Shown piece by piece: positions 42,772 through 51,954 of a DNA stretch of 64,000 bases (position 1 is the first letter of the stretch; each line of letters opens with the position of its first letter). The position numbers and the translations under genes were made by a program. The stretch is from Halorientalis regularis (GTDB taxonomy: Archaea > Halobacteriota > Halobacteria > Halobacteriales > Haloarculaceae): contig NZ_JALJCL010000002.1 of assembly GCF_023698535.1 (NCBI RefSeq), positions 186,001 to 250,000 of the forward strand. The letters are read 5' to 3'. Below the pieces are notes generated by a model. It was not told the origin of the DNA, ran no database searches, and was given only the letters and a program-made list of their open reading frames with translations.

Positions 42772-44253
42772 ATGAAACTGCAGGCCCGGGAGATCGACAT
42801 CGGCACCCGGACGCCGACGGTGATCCTCAACGGCGACGACGCCGCCGAACTCGGTGCCCACCCGCTCGACCGTGTCGAGATCGACCACGACGGCGGCACG
42901 GTCGTCGGGATCGTCGAGTTGACCGACGAACTCGTCGCCGAGGGCGAACTGGCGGTGACGCGCCCGCTCGGCCACATCGAGGGCGAGGTCACGGTGACCA
43001 TCGCGCCCAACCCCAGTTCGGCGTCGTTCGTCCGGAAGAAGCTGGACGACATCGAACTCGAAGCCGGAGAGATCGAGGCCATCGTCACGGACATCAAGTA
43101 CGACCGGCTCAGTGACGTCGAGTTGAGCGCGTTCGTCACGAGCATCTACACGAACGGCCTCTCACGGGCCGAGATCGTCAACCTCACAGAGAGCATGGTC
43201 GCCGCCGGCGAGACCATGACCTGGGATCGGGACCGCGTGGCGGACAAGCACTCAATCGGGGGCGTCGCAGGCAACCGCGTGACACCCGTCGTCGTCCCCA
43301 TCGTCGCCGCGGCGGGCGTGACGATCCCCAAAACGTCCTCGCGGGCGGTCACCTCCGCCGCCGGCACCGCCGACACCATGGAAGTGTTCTGTGACGTGGA
43401 GTTCGGTCTCGACGAGATTCGCGGGGTCGTCGCCGAGACCGACGGCTGTATGGTCTGGGGCGGCGGCGTCAACCTCTCCCCGGTCGACGACAAGATCATC
43501 CGCGTCGAGACGCCGCTCTCGCTGGACCCGCCGGGACAGATGATCGCCTCCGTGCTCTCGAAGAAAAAGAGTGCTGGCTCGACCGAAATCGTCATCGACA
43601 TCCCCTACGGCGAGGGCTCGAAGGTGCCCAGTCTCGACGCCGCCCGCGAGATGGCCGAGGACTTCGACCGCGTCGGTGACGCGCTCGACATGCAGATCGA
43701 CTGCGCGATCACCCGGGGCAACCAGCCCATCGGGGCCGGCATCGGCTGTGGCCTCGAAGCCCGGGACGTGCTCGCCGTCCTCCAGGGCGAGGGTCCCGAA
43801 GACCTCCGGTCGAAAAGCGTCACCCTCGCAGACATCCTCCTGTCGTCGTGCGGTTGCGACGAGTCGGCCGCCGCCATCCTCGACGACGGCCGCGCGCTCG
43901 CAACCTTCCGCGAGATCGTCGCCGCCCAGAACGGCGATCCGGACGTGACGACCGACGACCTCCCCATCGGCAGCCACACGGCGACGGTCGAAGCCCGACG
44001 CGACGGTCGCGTTAGCCACGCCAACAACCGGCTCGTGAACGAGTGTGCGCGCCGCGCTGGCGCACCGAAGGACAAAGGTGCGGGGGTGGACCTCACCGCG
44101 AGGGTCGGGGACACCGTCGCAGCGGGGGAGGCGCTGTTCACGATCCACGCCGAGACCGCCGAGAAACGCGACGCGGCCGTCCGGTACGCCCGCGAGAACC
44201 AGCCCGTCCGCGTGAGCCCGCCCGACGAGGCGCTGGTCGAACGGTACGGGTGA
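42772..44253 (+). CDS. deoA: AMP phosphorylase (archaeal DeoA family)
   Basis: A 493-residue enzyme. It starts the archaeal NMP degradation route by phosphorolysing AMP to adenine and ribose 1,5-bisphosphate, which in haloarchaea is thought to serve nucleoside salvage through R15P isomerase and RuBisCO. An N-terminal ~85-residue extension precedes the thymidine phosphorylase-like core: 'DRVADKHSIGGVAGNRVTPVVVPIVAAAG' (phosphate site), 'KTSSRAVTSAAGTADTMEVF' and 'ITRGNQPIGAGIGCGLEARD'. The C-terminal domain ends 'NQPVRVSPPDEALVERYG'. The partner isomerase and RuBisCO are not in this window. Confidence 0.93.
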   Translation: MKLQAREIDIGTRTPTVILNGDDAAELGAHPLDRVEIDHDGGTVVGIVELTDELVAEGELAVTRPLGHIEGEVTVTIAPNPSSASFVRKKLDDIELEAGEIEAIVTDIKYDRLSDVELSAFVTSIYTNGLSRAEIVNLTESMVAAGETMTWDRDRVADKHSIGGVAGNRVTPVVVPIVAAAGVTIPKTSSRAVTSAAGTADTMEVFCDVEFGLDEIRGVVAETDGCMVWGGGVNLSPVDDKIIRVETPLSLDPPGQMIASVLSKKKSAGSTEIVIDIPYGEGSKVPSLDAAREMAEDFDRVGDALDMQIDCAITRGNQPIGAGIGCGLEARDVLAVLQGEGPEDLRSKSVTLADILLSSCGCDESAAAILDDGRALATFREIVAAQNGDPDVTTDDLPIGSHTATVEARRDGRVSHANNRLVNECARRAGAPKDKGAGVDLTARVGDTVAAGEALFTIHAETAEKRDAAVRYARENQPVRVSPPDEALVERYG

Positions 44254-44437
44254 CTCGCAGTCGGCTCAGTCGGCCGCCGTATTACACCGACCGCAATCTG
44301 TCCCGTAACTGTCGAGGCCAGCGTGCGAGATACAGAGGTTCAATCTTGCACGAAGGTACCTGGAAATGATAAGGAAGAAAGATATCGACAGGATACGACC
44401 TAAAGTATCCAGCCACGCCGCAAAAGTGGTCGTTCGT

Positions 44438-47400
44438 TCAGGTGGACCTCAGGAGTTCCACGACGAATACCGCGCCCATCGGATCGTTGTCCTCGGCGTA
44501 AACGCTGCCGCCGTAGCGGTCAACCAGCGTCTCGACGAGGTACAGTCCAAGTCCAGTGCCTTCGCTGTCGAGTCCCATCTCTCCCTGCTGGAAGATTTTC
44601 TCTTTGCGCTCATCAGAGATACCCGGCCCGTTGTCAGCGATACGTACAGCAACGATGTCGTCTTCTTGTGTCGCGGAGACGCTCACTTCTGGAACCTCCT
44701 TGTCGTTGTGCTGGATGGCGTTTTTCAGCAAGTTCCGGAACACCGACTTCAGCATCCCGTCACCCAGCACTTCGATGTCTGGAATTGTTCCATCGATGCG
44801 AACCAGCCCCTCCTCGTAGTTCGACCGAACGTTGTCTACCTCACTTTCGAGTGCTGGCCGGAGTCGAACCGGTGTCAGGTCGACATCTGACTGGAGCATC
44901 ACTCTCGTCACATCCCGTGCTGTCGTGGTGATGTCGATTGCGTCCCGCGTCGCATCGAGGACCTGTTCGACGTACTCGTCACCCTCGGGGTCAACGCAGG
45001 TGGCCAGCATTTCCGCGTAGGCTAACACGAGCTGGAGGTCGTTGCGGATGTCGTGGCGCACGACCTGATTGAGGATTTCGAGGTTGTCCCGTTGACTCTC
45101 GAGTTTGTGCTGGTACTCTGTGAGATCTGTCACATCGCGAGCGTATCCCAGAACCGCGTCTTCTCCGCTCTCGGGGACCTGATACGGAATCTTCGTCGTC
45201 TGGAGAATACGCGTCTCGCCGTCGGCTGTCGTCAGTTCCTCCTCGGGGACGAACTTGGCTTCGCCGGATTCGATTACTTCGATGTCGTCCTGTCGGAACT
45301 CCTCGGAGTCCTCAACTGACGGAATGACCTCCGTCTCGTGGCGTCCTTCTACGTCTTCGGGTTCCATCCCGTAGAACTTGGCCGTCGTCTCGTTGGCCAG
45401 CAGATACTCGCCCTCTCTGTTCTTGACGAATATCAGGTCCGGCACGAGGTCGATTATCTTTCTGAGTTTCTCCTGGGTCGCTTCGAGAGCTTCCTCGTAC
45501 TCTTTGCGCTCGGTAATGTCCTGTGCGACGGCCACGAGCTTTTGCGGTTCGCCGTCACTGTCGGTAATCGGTGAGATTGTCTGGTAAAGGACTATCTCCT
45601 CACCATCAGCTCGCTTGTCGACTATTTCCCTTTCCCAGTGGTTTCCGCCACCCACAGTTTCCCAGAGTTCTTCGTAGAAGGCGTCCTCGTGTTCGCCTGA
45701 TTTGAGCAGTCGGGGTGTGTCACCGATCACTTCGTCCTCGCTGTACCCGGTGATCTCCTCGAACGCCGAGTTGATGTACTCGACGCTCCCGTTCGTGTCG
45801 GTTATGTACACCGCGTGGCCGGTCTGTTCGACGGCCTCGCGGAACTGCTCGAGTTTCCGCTCTCGGCGCTTGCGCTCGGTGATGTCCTGGAACGTCCCGT
45901 GGACGGCAGCGATTTCGTCATCCGCGTAGCGCGGCTCTCCACGCGTGCGAACCCAGCGGACCTCGTCGTTATCTGCTCGTATAATCCGCAGTTCGAGGTC
46001 GTATGGTTCACCCTCAGTCGTGAGCCGGTTGAACGCTTCCCTGATCGTGTCTCTATCCTCTGGGTGATAGAACTCGATCGCGTCTTCGGGCGTCGGGTTC
46101 GCATCCAGCGGTAGTCCGTGAATACGATGCACTTGTTCGGACCACCGCAACGTCTCAGATTGCAGGCCGACTTCCCAGCCACCGATGCTGGCGACTTCCT
46201 GTGAGTCTTGCAGAAACTGGCTAGTCCGCTCGAGTTCCTGTTCGCGTTGCTGACGTGTGAGTTCCATCCCGATCCACTGTGCCATAATCCGAACGAACGA
46301 CTCCTCGGCGTCTGTGATTGGCGTCTCACGCGATTCTGGACGGGAGAAATTCAGGGTTCCGTACCGTCGGTCATCGACGAAGACTGGTACCCCAACATAG
46401 GCCTCCATTCCCCGATTCTGATACGCTGGGTGGTCTTTGACACTACCAGCATCTGCGCTGTGAAACACAACTGGTCCGTCCGCGTCGTAGACGAGTGAAC
46501 AATACGTATCGGTGAGATCGAACGTATCTCCGGGTTCGACGGCATCGCCAGCGGCCACGACATTTCGGACTGTGTACTCGGAGCCGTCGATCTCTGAGAG
46601 GATTCCGATATCGAGATCGAGATACGACGCTCCCAGATCGAGCAGGTCAGTTATCTGCTGATCGACTGTTCGCTCGGCATCAGTTACTATTTCGGTGAAC
46701 GATTCCAGGGCGTTGTTCTGTTCTGTAATCTGTTCTCTGCTCTCTTTGAGTTCTTGCTCTCGGCGCTTGCGCTCGTCGATGTCGAGATGGATGCCGACGG
46801 CACGGACCGGGTCGCCATTGTCGTCACGCTCGACGACCTCTCCGATGTCACGAATCCACTTCCAGTTCCCGTCGACTGTCTTCATCCGGTGTTCGCTATC
46901 GTAGTACTCGGTTTCGCCGGCCAGGTGACTCTCCAGTGTGGCCTCGACTTCAGAGATGTCATCGGGGTGGACTCGTTTCTCCCATGCGTCGAGGTGGTCG
47001 CCGATGTTCGCCGGGTCGTACCCCAGCATCTCGGCCCACTGGTCGTTGAACTCCACCTCGTCGGTTTTGACGTTCCAGTCCCACACGCCCAGTTCGGCGC
47101 CCTCGACTGCGAGTTCCAGCCGGTCTTTGAGTTCCTGTATCTGGCGCTCGCGCTCTTTCCGCTCGGTGATATCTCGTCCGAGCGCGAGATATTGTGGCTC
47201 GCCCAGAACTTCGATTTTCGACACCCAGACCTCGGTCGGAAATGTCGAACCGTCCTTGCGCTGGTGTGTTCCTTCTAGCTTGAGCGTCTCTCCGATGTCC
47301 ATCGCTGCCCACGTCTCCTGTGCCGTTTCCGGGTCGAGTCCAACCTCGAAGTCCGTGACGTTCATTTCGAGTAGTTCGTCGCGAGTATATCCGAGATTCT

Positions 47401-48271
47401 CGACGTTTTGATCGTTGACATCCAGAATATTGCCGTCCGCGTCGTGAATAGCAATGGCGTCCGGAGCCTCGTCGAGCAACGCTTGGAGCCGCGTTTTGGC
47501 CTGTTCGAGTTCCCGTTCTCGGTTTTTGAGTTCGGTAATCTCACGTCCGGACCCGACGATGCGCTCGACCGTCCCGTCGACGACCACCGGCGTCAACTTG
47601 GTCTGCCAGATTGTCGTCTCGTCGGTGAGGTCGAGTTCCTCCTCGTAGACGAGTGTTTCCCGACGTTCGATACACTCTCTATAGTTGGCCGCCAGTTCCG
47701 ACCCGATTTCGTCGCCGAATACCTCGGTCGGCGTCTTCCCGCGGACTTCCTCGATGGACTTGCCGGTAAACGCTTCCTCGCGTTCGTTGAACCGCTGGAA
47801 GCGAACAGTTCCGTCGTCGTCAACATCGAGCAAAAAGAGTGCGTCCTGTACGTGATCAAAGACTGATTCGTACTCCCGTTTGAGATCGTTCAGGGTCGCT
47901 TCTCGTTCATTTTGCTCGGTGATCTCACGACAGAATGCGACGACTGCGGCTTCCCCATTGTAGGATATCTGATTTACAGAGAACTCGATTGGAACTCGAT
48001 CACCCGACTTGGTTTCGAGAGTGACCTCGTACTGATCCGGGGCGTCTTCGCCGCTCGTCCGAGCACTGTGATACTGCTCAACGAGGGCTGCATCGTCGTC
48101 TGTGACAAGCATCGTTTTCGGTGCGCCCACGAGCGTTGCCTCCGCGTATCCTGTCATTTCCTGCAGAAGTTCGTTCGCGTAGACGATTTCGCCGTTTTGA
48201 GCAACGAGGATGCCGTCGTTACTCTCTTCAACGATTGACTCGTAGGGGACATCGTCCATCGTCGAATTCAT
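44438..48271 (-). CDS. large multi-PAS/GAF sensor histidine kinase
   Basis: A 1277-residue soluble kinase. I count about seven PAS domains, each introduced by patterns like 'NGILVAQNGEIVYANELLQEMTGY' and linked by coiled 'ERKERERQIQELK' segments, with one GAF domain between the fourth and fifth ('LDLGASYLDLDIGILSEI'). The kinase core has 'LNQVVRHDIRNDLQLVLAYAEML' (phosphoryl His), 'LLKNAIQHND' (N box), 'ADNGPGIS' and 'GTGLGLYLVETLV'. It has no membrane span. A GTG at 48331 is in frame, but the ATG at 48271 fits a box A about 22 nt upstream. The sequence is AT-richer than its neighbours. Confidence 0.92.
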   Translation of the reverse strand: MNSTMDDVPYESIVEESNDGILVAQNGEIVYANELLQEMTGYAEATLVGAPKTMLVTDDDAALVEQYHSARTSGEDAPDQYEVTLETKSGDRVPIEFSVNQISYNGEAAVVAFCREITEQNEREATLNDLKREYESVFDHVQDALFLLDVDDDGTVRFQRFNEREEAFTGKSIEEVRGKTPTEVFGDEIGSELAANYRECIERRETLVYEEELDLTDETTIWQTKLTPVVVDGTVERIVGSGREITELKNRERELEQAKTRLQALLDEAPDAIAIHDADGNILDVNDQNVENLGYTRDELLEMNVTDFEVGLDPETAQETWAAMDIGETLKLEGTHQRKDGSTFPTEVWVSKIEVLGEPQYLALGRDITERKERERQIQELKDRLELAVEGAELGVWDWNVKTDEVEFNDQWAEMLGYDPANIGDHLDAWEKRVHPDDISEVEATLESHLAGETEYYDSEHRMKTVDGNWKWIRDIGEVVERDDNGDPVRAVGIHLDIDERKRREQELKESREQITEQNNALESFTEIVTDAERTVDQQITDLLDLGASYLDLDIGILSEIDGSEYTVRNVVAAGDAVEPGDTFDLTDTYCSLVYDADGPVVFHSADAGSVKDHPAYQNRGMEAYVGVPVFVDDRRYGTLNFSRPESRETPITDAEESFVRIMAQWIGMELTRQQREQELERTSQFLQDSQEVASIGGWEVGLQSETLRWSEQVHRIHGLPLDANPTPEDAIEFYHPEDRDTIREAFNRLTTEGEPYDLELRIIRADNDEVRWVRTRGEPRYADDEIAAVHGTFQDITERKRRERKLEQFREAVEQTGHAVYITDTNGSVEYINSAFEEITGYSEDEVIGDTPRLLKSGEHEDAFYEELWETVGGGNHWEREIVDKRADGEEIVLYQTISPITDSDGEPQKLVAVAQDITERKEYEEALEATQEKLRKIIDLVPDLIFVKNREGEYLLANETTAKFYGMEPEDVEGRHETEVIPSVEDSEEFRQDDIEVIESGEAKFVPEEELTTADGETRILQTTKIPYQVPESGEDAVLGYARDVTDLTEYQHKLESQRDNLEILNQVVRHDIRNDLQLVLAYAEMLATCVDPEGDEYVEQVLDATRDAIDITTTARDVTRVMLQSDVDLTPVRLRPALESEVDNVRSNYEEGLVRIDGTIPDIEVLGDGMLKSVFRNLLKNAIQHNDKEVPEVSVSATQEDDIVAVRIADNGPGISDERKEKIFQQGEMGLDSEGTGLGLYLVETLVDRYGGSVYAEDNDPMGAVFVVELLRST

Positions 48272-48286
48272 GTTCGCGTGACGTTC

Positions 48287-48299
48287 GGATAAATGTTCG
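48287..48299 (-). promoter_or_regulatory. box A (TATA) candidate for the large sensor kinase
   Basis: On the minus strand GAACATTTATCCG is centred about 22 nt before the ATG at 48271, which supports that start and a leaderless mRNA. Confidence 0.45.
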
Positions 48300-48331
48300 A
48301 AGGGTATGTCAGTTCGATTAGGAGATTTCAC

Positions 48332-48706
48332 TGTCTCTAGTGGCGTTTTTCCACCGTGTCAGCTACAGAATTGATGGTTTTACTCTTCCTTCCCCACCCG
48401 ACAGGAAGTGACAATGGGGCAACACTGACACCATCGTCCGTGGCAGTTGATCCATCGGAGGAGACTCAAAGCGATGGTGAGTTGTTGCACACCGCTGTAC
48501 CAGCCGATTATGTCGTGCTAACCTAATATCTGTGGTACGAGAGACGCGCTGTGTATCTTGCACTGCTGCTTCTGATGAGTTCGAATCCCGTCAGAACGCA
48601 CGTGACCGACTCAGAGGTTGGAGTCAGCCGACAGCTAGGCCTGTTTCGGGCTCTTCGATTCCGAATGTAATACTCACAGGTGAAGAGTGAAACATTCGGA
48701 GATCGA
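48332..48706. other. AT-richer intergenic region with no recognised feature
   Basis: This 375-bp stretch between the kinase and pilin genes holds no convincing reading frame on either strand, no tRNA and no clear repeat. The short frames present have neither conserved motifs nor the acidic composition of haloarchaeal proteins. It probably represents non-coding DNA in an acquired or relaxed segment. Confidence 0.5.
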
Positions 48707-49252
48707 CTACGTCGCAGTCAATGTTTGCTTGATTACGACCGAGTTTGTCGGCGTGTGAACGACGCGAACTGTAATGCTCTCACCACTATCGAGTTCGCAT
48801 TCGGAACTGGCTAATCTAAACGTCGCTGTTTCGCCTGCCTGCCACTGACCGCCTGCTTCACCAATCGGTCCGCTCACTGAATTATATGAGTTGTCGAAAA
48901 TATCGTCGCCACGAACGTACTCGCTCGTCGGTACCGGGTCGCCTCCACTTGCCGGTAAGTTCACCAGTCGACCGGATTTCCCACAGGCTTCCTGTGCATC
49001 AACAGCGATCTCGAGGTTAGAAGCTGACAGAGTGTCTCCTGCGATATGCGTGATGTTAACTTTCCCGCCATCGTTCCCATCTTGTGTTACAAGTTCACCG
49101 CTTGATTGACCAACGATAGGGCCGGGTTGATTGGCTTCGTCAGTAAACCCAAGCGCTAAGACAGAGATTATCGCGGCCAGTATCACCACGATAGCAACCA
49201 TCAAAATGTTAGCTATGACTGGTGAAGCGGCCCGTGACGAAGATATCACCAC
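48707..49252 (-). CDS. type IV pilin-like protein (PilA N-terminal motif)
   Basis: A 181-residue secreted subunit. The N terminus 'MVISSSRAASPVIANILMVAIVVILAAIISVLALGF' is the class III signal and alpha-1 helix of haloarchaeal pilins (compare RAVSPVIGVILMVAITVILAA), with cleavage expected between Ala and Ser before PVIAN. The rest is a beta-rich head with two cysteines (about residues 90 and 152) that could form a disulphide. It uses GTG as start and has AT-richer codons than average. No pilus assembly genes (pilB/pilC) are adjacent, so it probably uses the cell's general Pil machinery. Confidence 0.82.
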   Translation of the reverse strand: MVISSSRAASPVIANILMVAIVVILAAIISVLALGFTDEANQPGPIVGQSSGELVTQDGNDGGKVNITHIAGDTLSASNLEIAVDAQEACGKSGRLVNLPASGGDPVPTSEYVRGDDIFDNSYNSVSGPIGEAGGQWQAGETATFRLASSECELDSGESITVRVVHTPTNSVVIKQTLTAT

Positions 49253-49418
49253 CGTGTGTACTAAGCCATAGGGGCACTAATCAATTCGTATTATTTGTCT
49301 GAGAGTGCTGCACACGCGCCCTCTATTCAGTAGCGTCACCCGAATACCATCGGAATCTGGAAGGAGCTGCAGCGATCCGTTGGATATTTCAGCTAACTGG
49401 TGTTGGCGGAGTATGGTT

Positions 49419-49608
49419 AGCATCCGCGCGCCCTCGGCGCGCGGTTCACGAGACTCGCGCCGCCGGCGCGAGTCCCGTAGTTTTTCCCCAGAGTTTTGCA
49501 ATGGTGAGGGAGCTTTGCTCCCTCGTACCATGCGAACGGGCGGCTTCGCCGCCCGTGAGCAGACGGGGGGTTCGCCGTCGGCGAACCCCCCGCAGTAAAA
49601 AGTGGGTG
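49419..49608 (-). repeat. hairpin-rich intergenic element, copy C
   Basis: On the minus strand it starts at the TAG of the LeuA-type gene with CACCCACTTTTTACTG, as in copy A. Four triplet-loop hairpins follow or flank the core GCAAAACTCTGGGGAAAAACT (49480-49500): GGGGGTTCGCC/GGCGAACCCCC, GGGCGGC-GAA-GCCGCCC, GAGGGAGC-AAA-GCTCCCTC and ACTCGCGCC/GGCGCGAGT. The end is CCGCGCGCC-GAG-GGCGCGCGG followed by ATGCT. From that ATG a 48-codon frame runs to 49277, of unknown reality. The rest of the 49253-49418 spacer holds nothing else I recognise. Confidence 0.7.
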
Positions 49609-51243
49609 CTAGTCGTCGGCGAGCACCTGCTCGGGTTCGTTCTCGATCAGGCGGTCGATGGCTTCGACCATGGCCTCGACCGAGGCCCGCGTGATGTCGG
49701 CGTCGGAGACGGCGACGGTGACGGAGTTGTCGCCGCGGGACATCTCCACTTCGACGGTGACGACGGCGTCGGTGCCGCCGGTGATGGCGTCGACGTGGTA
49801 GGAATCGAGCGAGGCGTCGGCGGCGTGGCCGAGCGCCTGCTGGACGGCGGAGACGGCGGCGTCGACGGGGCCGTCGCCGTGGCCCGACGCGACGCGTTCC
49901 TCGCCGTCGACCTCGACCCGCACGGAGGCGGTCGGGGTGCCCGACCCGCTCGCGGCGGTCATCTCCAGGAGCTTGACACGGCGCTCGCGGTCCTTGCCGA
50001 CGACCTCCTCGGCGATGGTGAGCAGGTCGGCGTCGGTGACGCGCTTGCCGCGGTCGCCGATGGCCTTGACGCGTTCGACGACTTCGTCGATCTCGTCGTC
50101 GTCGGCGTCGATGCCGTGTTCGGCGAGGGCGGCCTCGACGCCGGCGTGGCCGGCGTGTTTGCCGAGGACGAGCCGGCGCTCCCGACCGACCTTCTCGGGC
50201 GGGTAGGGTTCGTACATGGCGTCGTCCTTCAGCGTGCCGTCGGTGTGGATGCCGCTCTCGTGAGTGAAGGCGTTCTCGCCGATGACGGCCTTGTTCGGGG
50301 CCAGCGGGACGCCCGTCGAGCGGGAGATCAACTGTGCGAGGTCGTACACCTCGGTCAGGTCCATCGGCTCGACGCCGTAGCCGTGATCCAGCGCGATGGC
50401 GACCTCTTCGAGGGCGACGTTGCCAGCCCGTTCGCCGATGCCGTTGATCGTGCCGTGGACGAGGTCCGCACCCGCGGCAATCGAGACCAGCGCGTTCGTC
50501 ACGGCCAGTCCGAGGTCGTCGTGGGTGTGGGTGCTCGTCGGGCCGAGTTCGGTCATCGGCTCGATCCGTTCGAGCGTGTCGTCGGGCGTGGCGTGGCCCA
50601 CCGTGTCCGCGTAACAGATGCGGTCGGCCCCGGCGTCCATCGACGCGCTCATGAGTTTTTCGAGGTAGTCGACGCGCGCACGGGAGCCGTCCTCCGCGAT
50701 GACTTCGACCCAGAGGTCGTGGTCTTTGGCGTAGGCGACCAGTTCCTCCGTGTTCTGGACGTTCTCCTCGTGGGTCGTCCCGACTTTCGTCTCGATGTGC
50801 TTGTCGCTGCCCGGGACCACGATGGTCACGCCGTCCACGTCGCAGTCCAGCGCGAGGTCGACGTCGTTTTCGATCCCGCGACAGAAACTCGTGACCGTCG
50901 CGTCGAGGTCGAGGTCGGTCACGCGTCTGATCGTCTCGCGCTCGCCCGGCCCGGTGCAGGCGCTGCCGGCCTCGATGAAGTCGATCTCTGCTCGATCGAG
51001 TCCACGGGCGATGCGCGCTTTCTCCTCGGGCGTCAGCGACACGCCCGGCGCTTGCTCGCCGTCGCGAAGCGTCGTATCGAGGAACTGTACGTCGTCGACG
51101 TCACTCAGGTCCCGGAGCTGTGGGTGGCTCCCGAAGAAGCTACTCTCTGTCACAGTGTGTCCACCATCAGGCAGAACCGAGAATTTCGCGCCCAGCCGCC
51201 TTGCGGCGACTTCCTCTACCTCCGTCGGTGTATGGTCCGACAT
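49609..51243 (-). CDS. 2-isopropylmalate synthase / (R)-citramalate synthase family protein
   Basis: A 544-residue acyl-CoA condensing enzyme. The DRE-TIM barrel has 'VQFLDTTLRDGEQAPGVSL', the metal and substrate residues 'STHTHDDLGLAVTNAL' and 'GTINGIGERAGNVALEEV', then 'HESGIHTDG'. The C-terminal ~120 residues ('VRVEVDGEERVASGHGDGPVDAAVSAVQQALG') form the LeuA regulatory dimer domain that binds leucine or isoleucine. Whether it makes isopropylmalate (leucine) or citramalate (isoleucine) cannot be decided here; no leuBCD or ilv genes are adjacent. The N-terminal 30 residues are not conserved, so a later start near 'TESSFFGS' is possible. Confidence 0.85.
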   Translation of the reverse strand: MSDHTPTEVEEVAARRLGAKFSVLPDGGHTVTESSFFGSHPQLRDLSDVDDVQFLDTTLRDGEQAPGVSLTPEEKARIARGLDRAEIDFIEAGSACTGPGERETIRRVTDLDLDATVTSFCRGIENDVDLALDCDVDGVTIVVPGSDKHIETKVGTTHEENVQNTEELVAYAKDHDLWVEVIAEDGSRARVDYLEKLMSASMDAGADRICYADTVGHATPDDTLERIEPMTELGPTSTHTHDDLGLAVTNALVSIAAGADLVHGTINGIGERAGNVALEEVAIALDHGYGVEPMDLTEVYDLAQLISRSTGVPLAPNKAVIGENAFTHESGIHTDGTLKDDAMYEPYPPEKVGRERRLVLGKHAGHAGVEAALAEHGIDADDDEIDEVVERVKAIGDRGKRVTDADLLTIAEEVVGKDRERRVKLLEMTAASGSGTPTASVRVEVDGEERVASGHGDGPVDAAVSAVQQALGHAADASLDSYHVDAITGGTDAVVTVEVEMSRGDNSVTVAVSDADITRASVEAMVEAIDRLIENEPEQVLADD

Positions 51244-51312
51244 TGTACCCGGGAGTAGGCCGATGCTCGCGCTTTAATCTATTGGATTCGACACAGCGGC
51301 CGACCGCGCGAC

Positions 51313-51768
51313 TCACTCGGTCGCGTCGGCGGCCGGTTCGTCTTCGGCCGACTGCTCGTCGTCGGTCGGTTCCCCGTCGTCGGGCGACGCCTCGCGCTCG
51401 ACGACCACGCGGTCACCGACCGCGACGCCCTCGGCGCTACCGGCGGCGAGTTCGACGATGGTGTCGGCCTTGGCGACGCCGATGCCCGTCCAGGGCGAGA
51501 GCGTCGCCGCCTTCACCACTTCCTCGTCCCGCAGCCAGAGAACGTCGAGGGGGGTCCGGACGAACAGCATGTGTATCACGCGCCGGGGTATCGTGTCGAG
51601 CAACCGGTAGACGAACCCGGGATCGCCGAACTCGAAGACCAGCGCGTAGTCGTCCGACACCGTGGACTGGCCCATCAACCCGACGGTCTGTGAGACGAAC
51701 GAATCGGCGAGGTCGACGGTCGTCGCCAGCGCTCGCCGCTCGCCCGCGGCCTCGTGCACGACGCGCAT
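51313..51768 (-). CDS. DUF192 family protein
   Basis: A 151-residue protein. The DUF192 core reads 'LADSFVSQTVGLMGQSTVSDDYALVFEFGDPG', 'RRVIHMLFVRTPLDVLWLRDEEVVKAATLSPWTGIGVAKADTIVELAAGSAEGVAVGDRV'. The 'GLMG', 'IHMLFV' and 'ELAAG' blocks are the family marks. A very acidic tail of about 25 residues follows. Function is unknown. The start is the ATG at 51768; the long open frame further upstream is non-coding shadow. It shares a divergent spacer with the first 7TM kinase gene. Confidence 0.87.
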   Translation of the reverse strand: MRVVHEAAGERRALATTVDLADSFVSQTVGLMGQSTVSDDYALVFEFGDPGFVYRLLDTIPRRVIHMLFVRTPLDVLWLRDEEVVKAATLSPWTGIGVAKADTIVELAAGSAEGVAVGDRVVVEREASPDDGEPTDDEQSAEDEPAADATE

Positions 51769-51954
51769 ACCCCTCGCTCGCCCGGTGCCGACAAAACGTT
51801 TTGGTCCGTTTCCACGTGCGGACGCAGCCCCGACCGAAAGCCGTCCCATCGCCCGGCCACGGGCTGGGAGACACGACCCTCGCACACAAGGGCAAAGTTT
51901 CAAGCGTGAGAACTGGAGCGGATAGTTAAAACTGGAGTATACAAAAAGCGAACC

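Noticed and set aside
48332-48706. Small genes in the gap between kinase and pilin
   Set aside because: The frames on both strands are short and show no motif or plausible start with a TATA box.
49501-51258. 585-codon plus-strand frame opposite the LeuA-type gene
   Set aside because: Antisense shadow that also runs through hairpin element C; no conserved motif.
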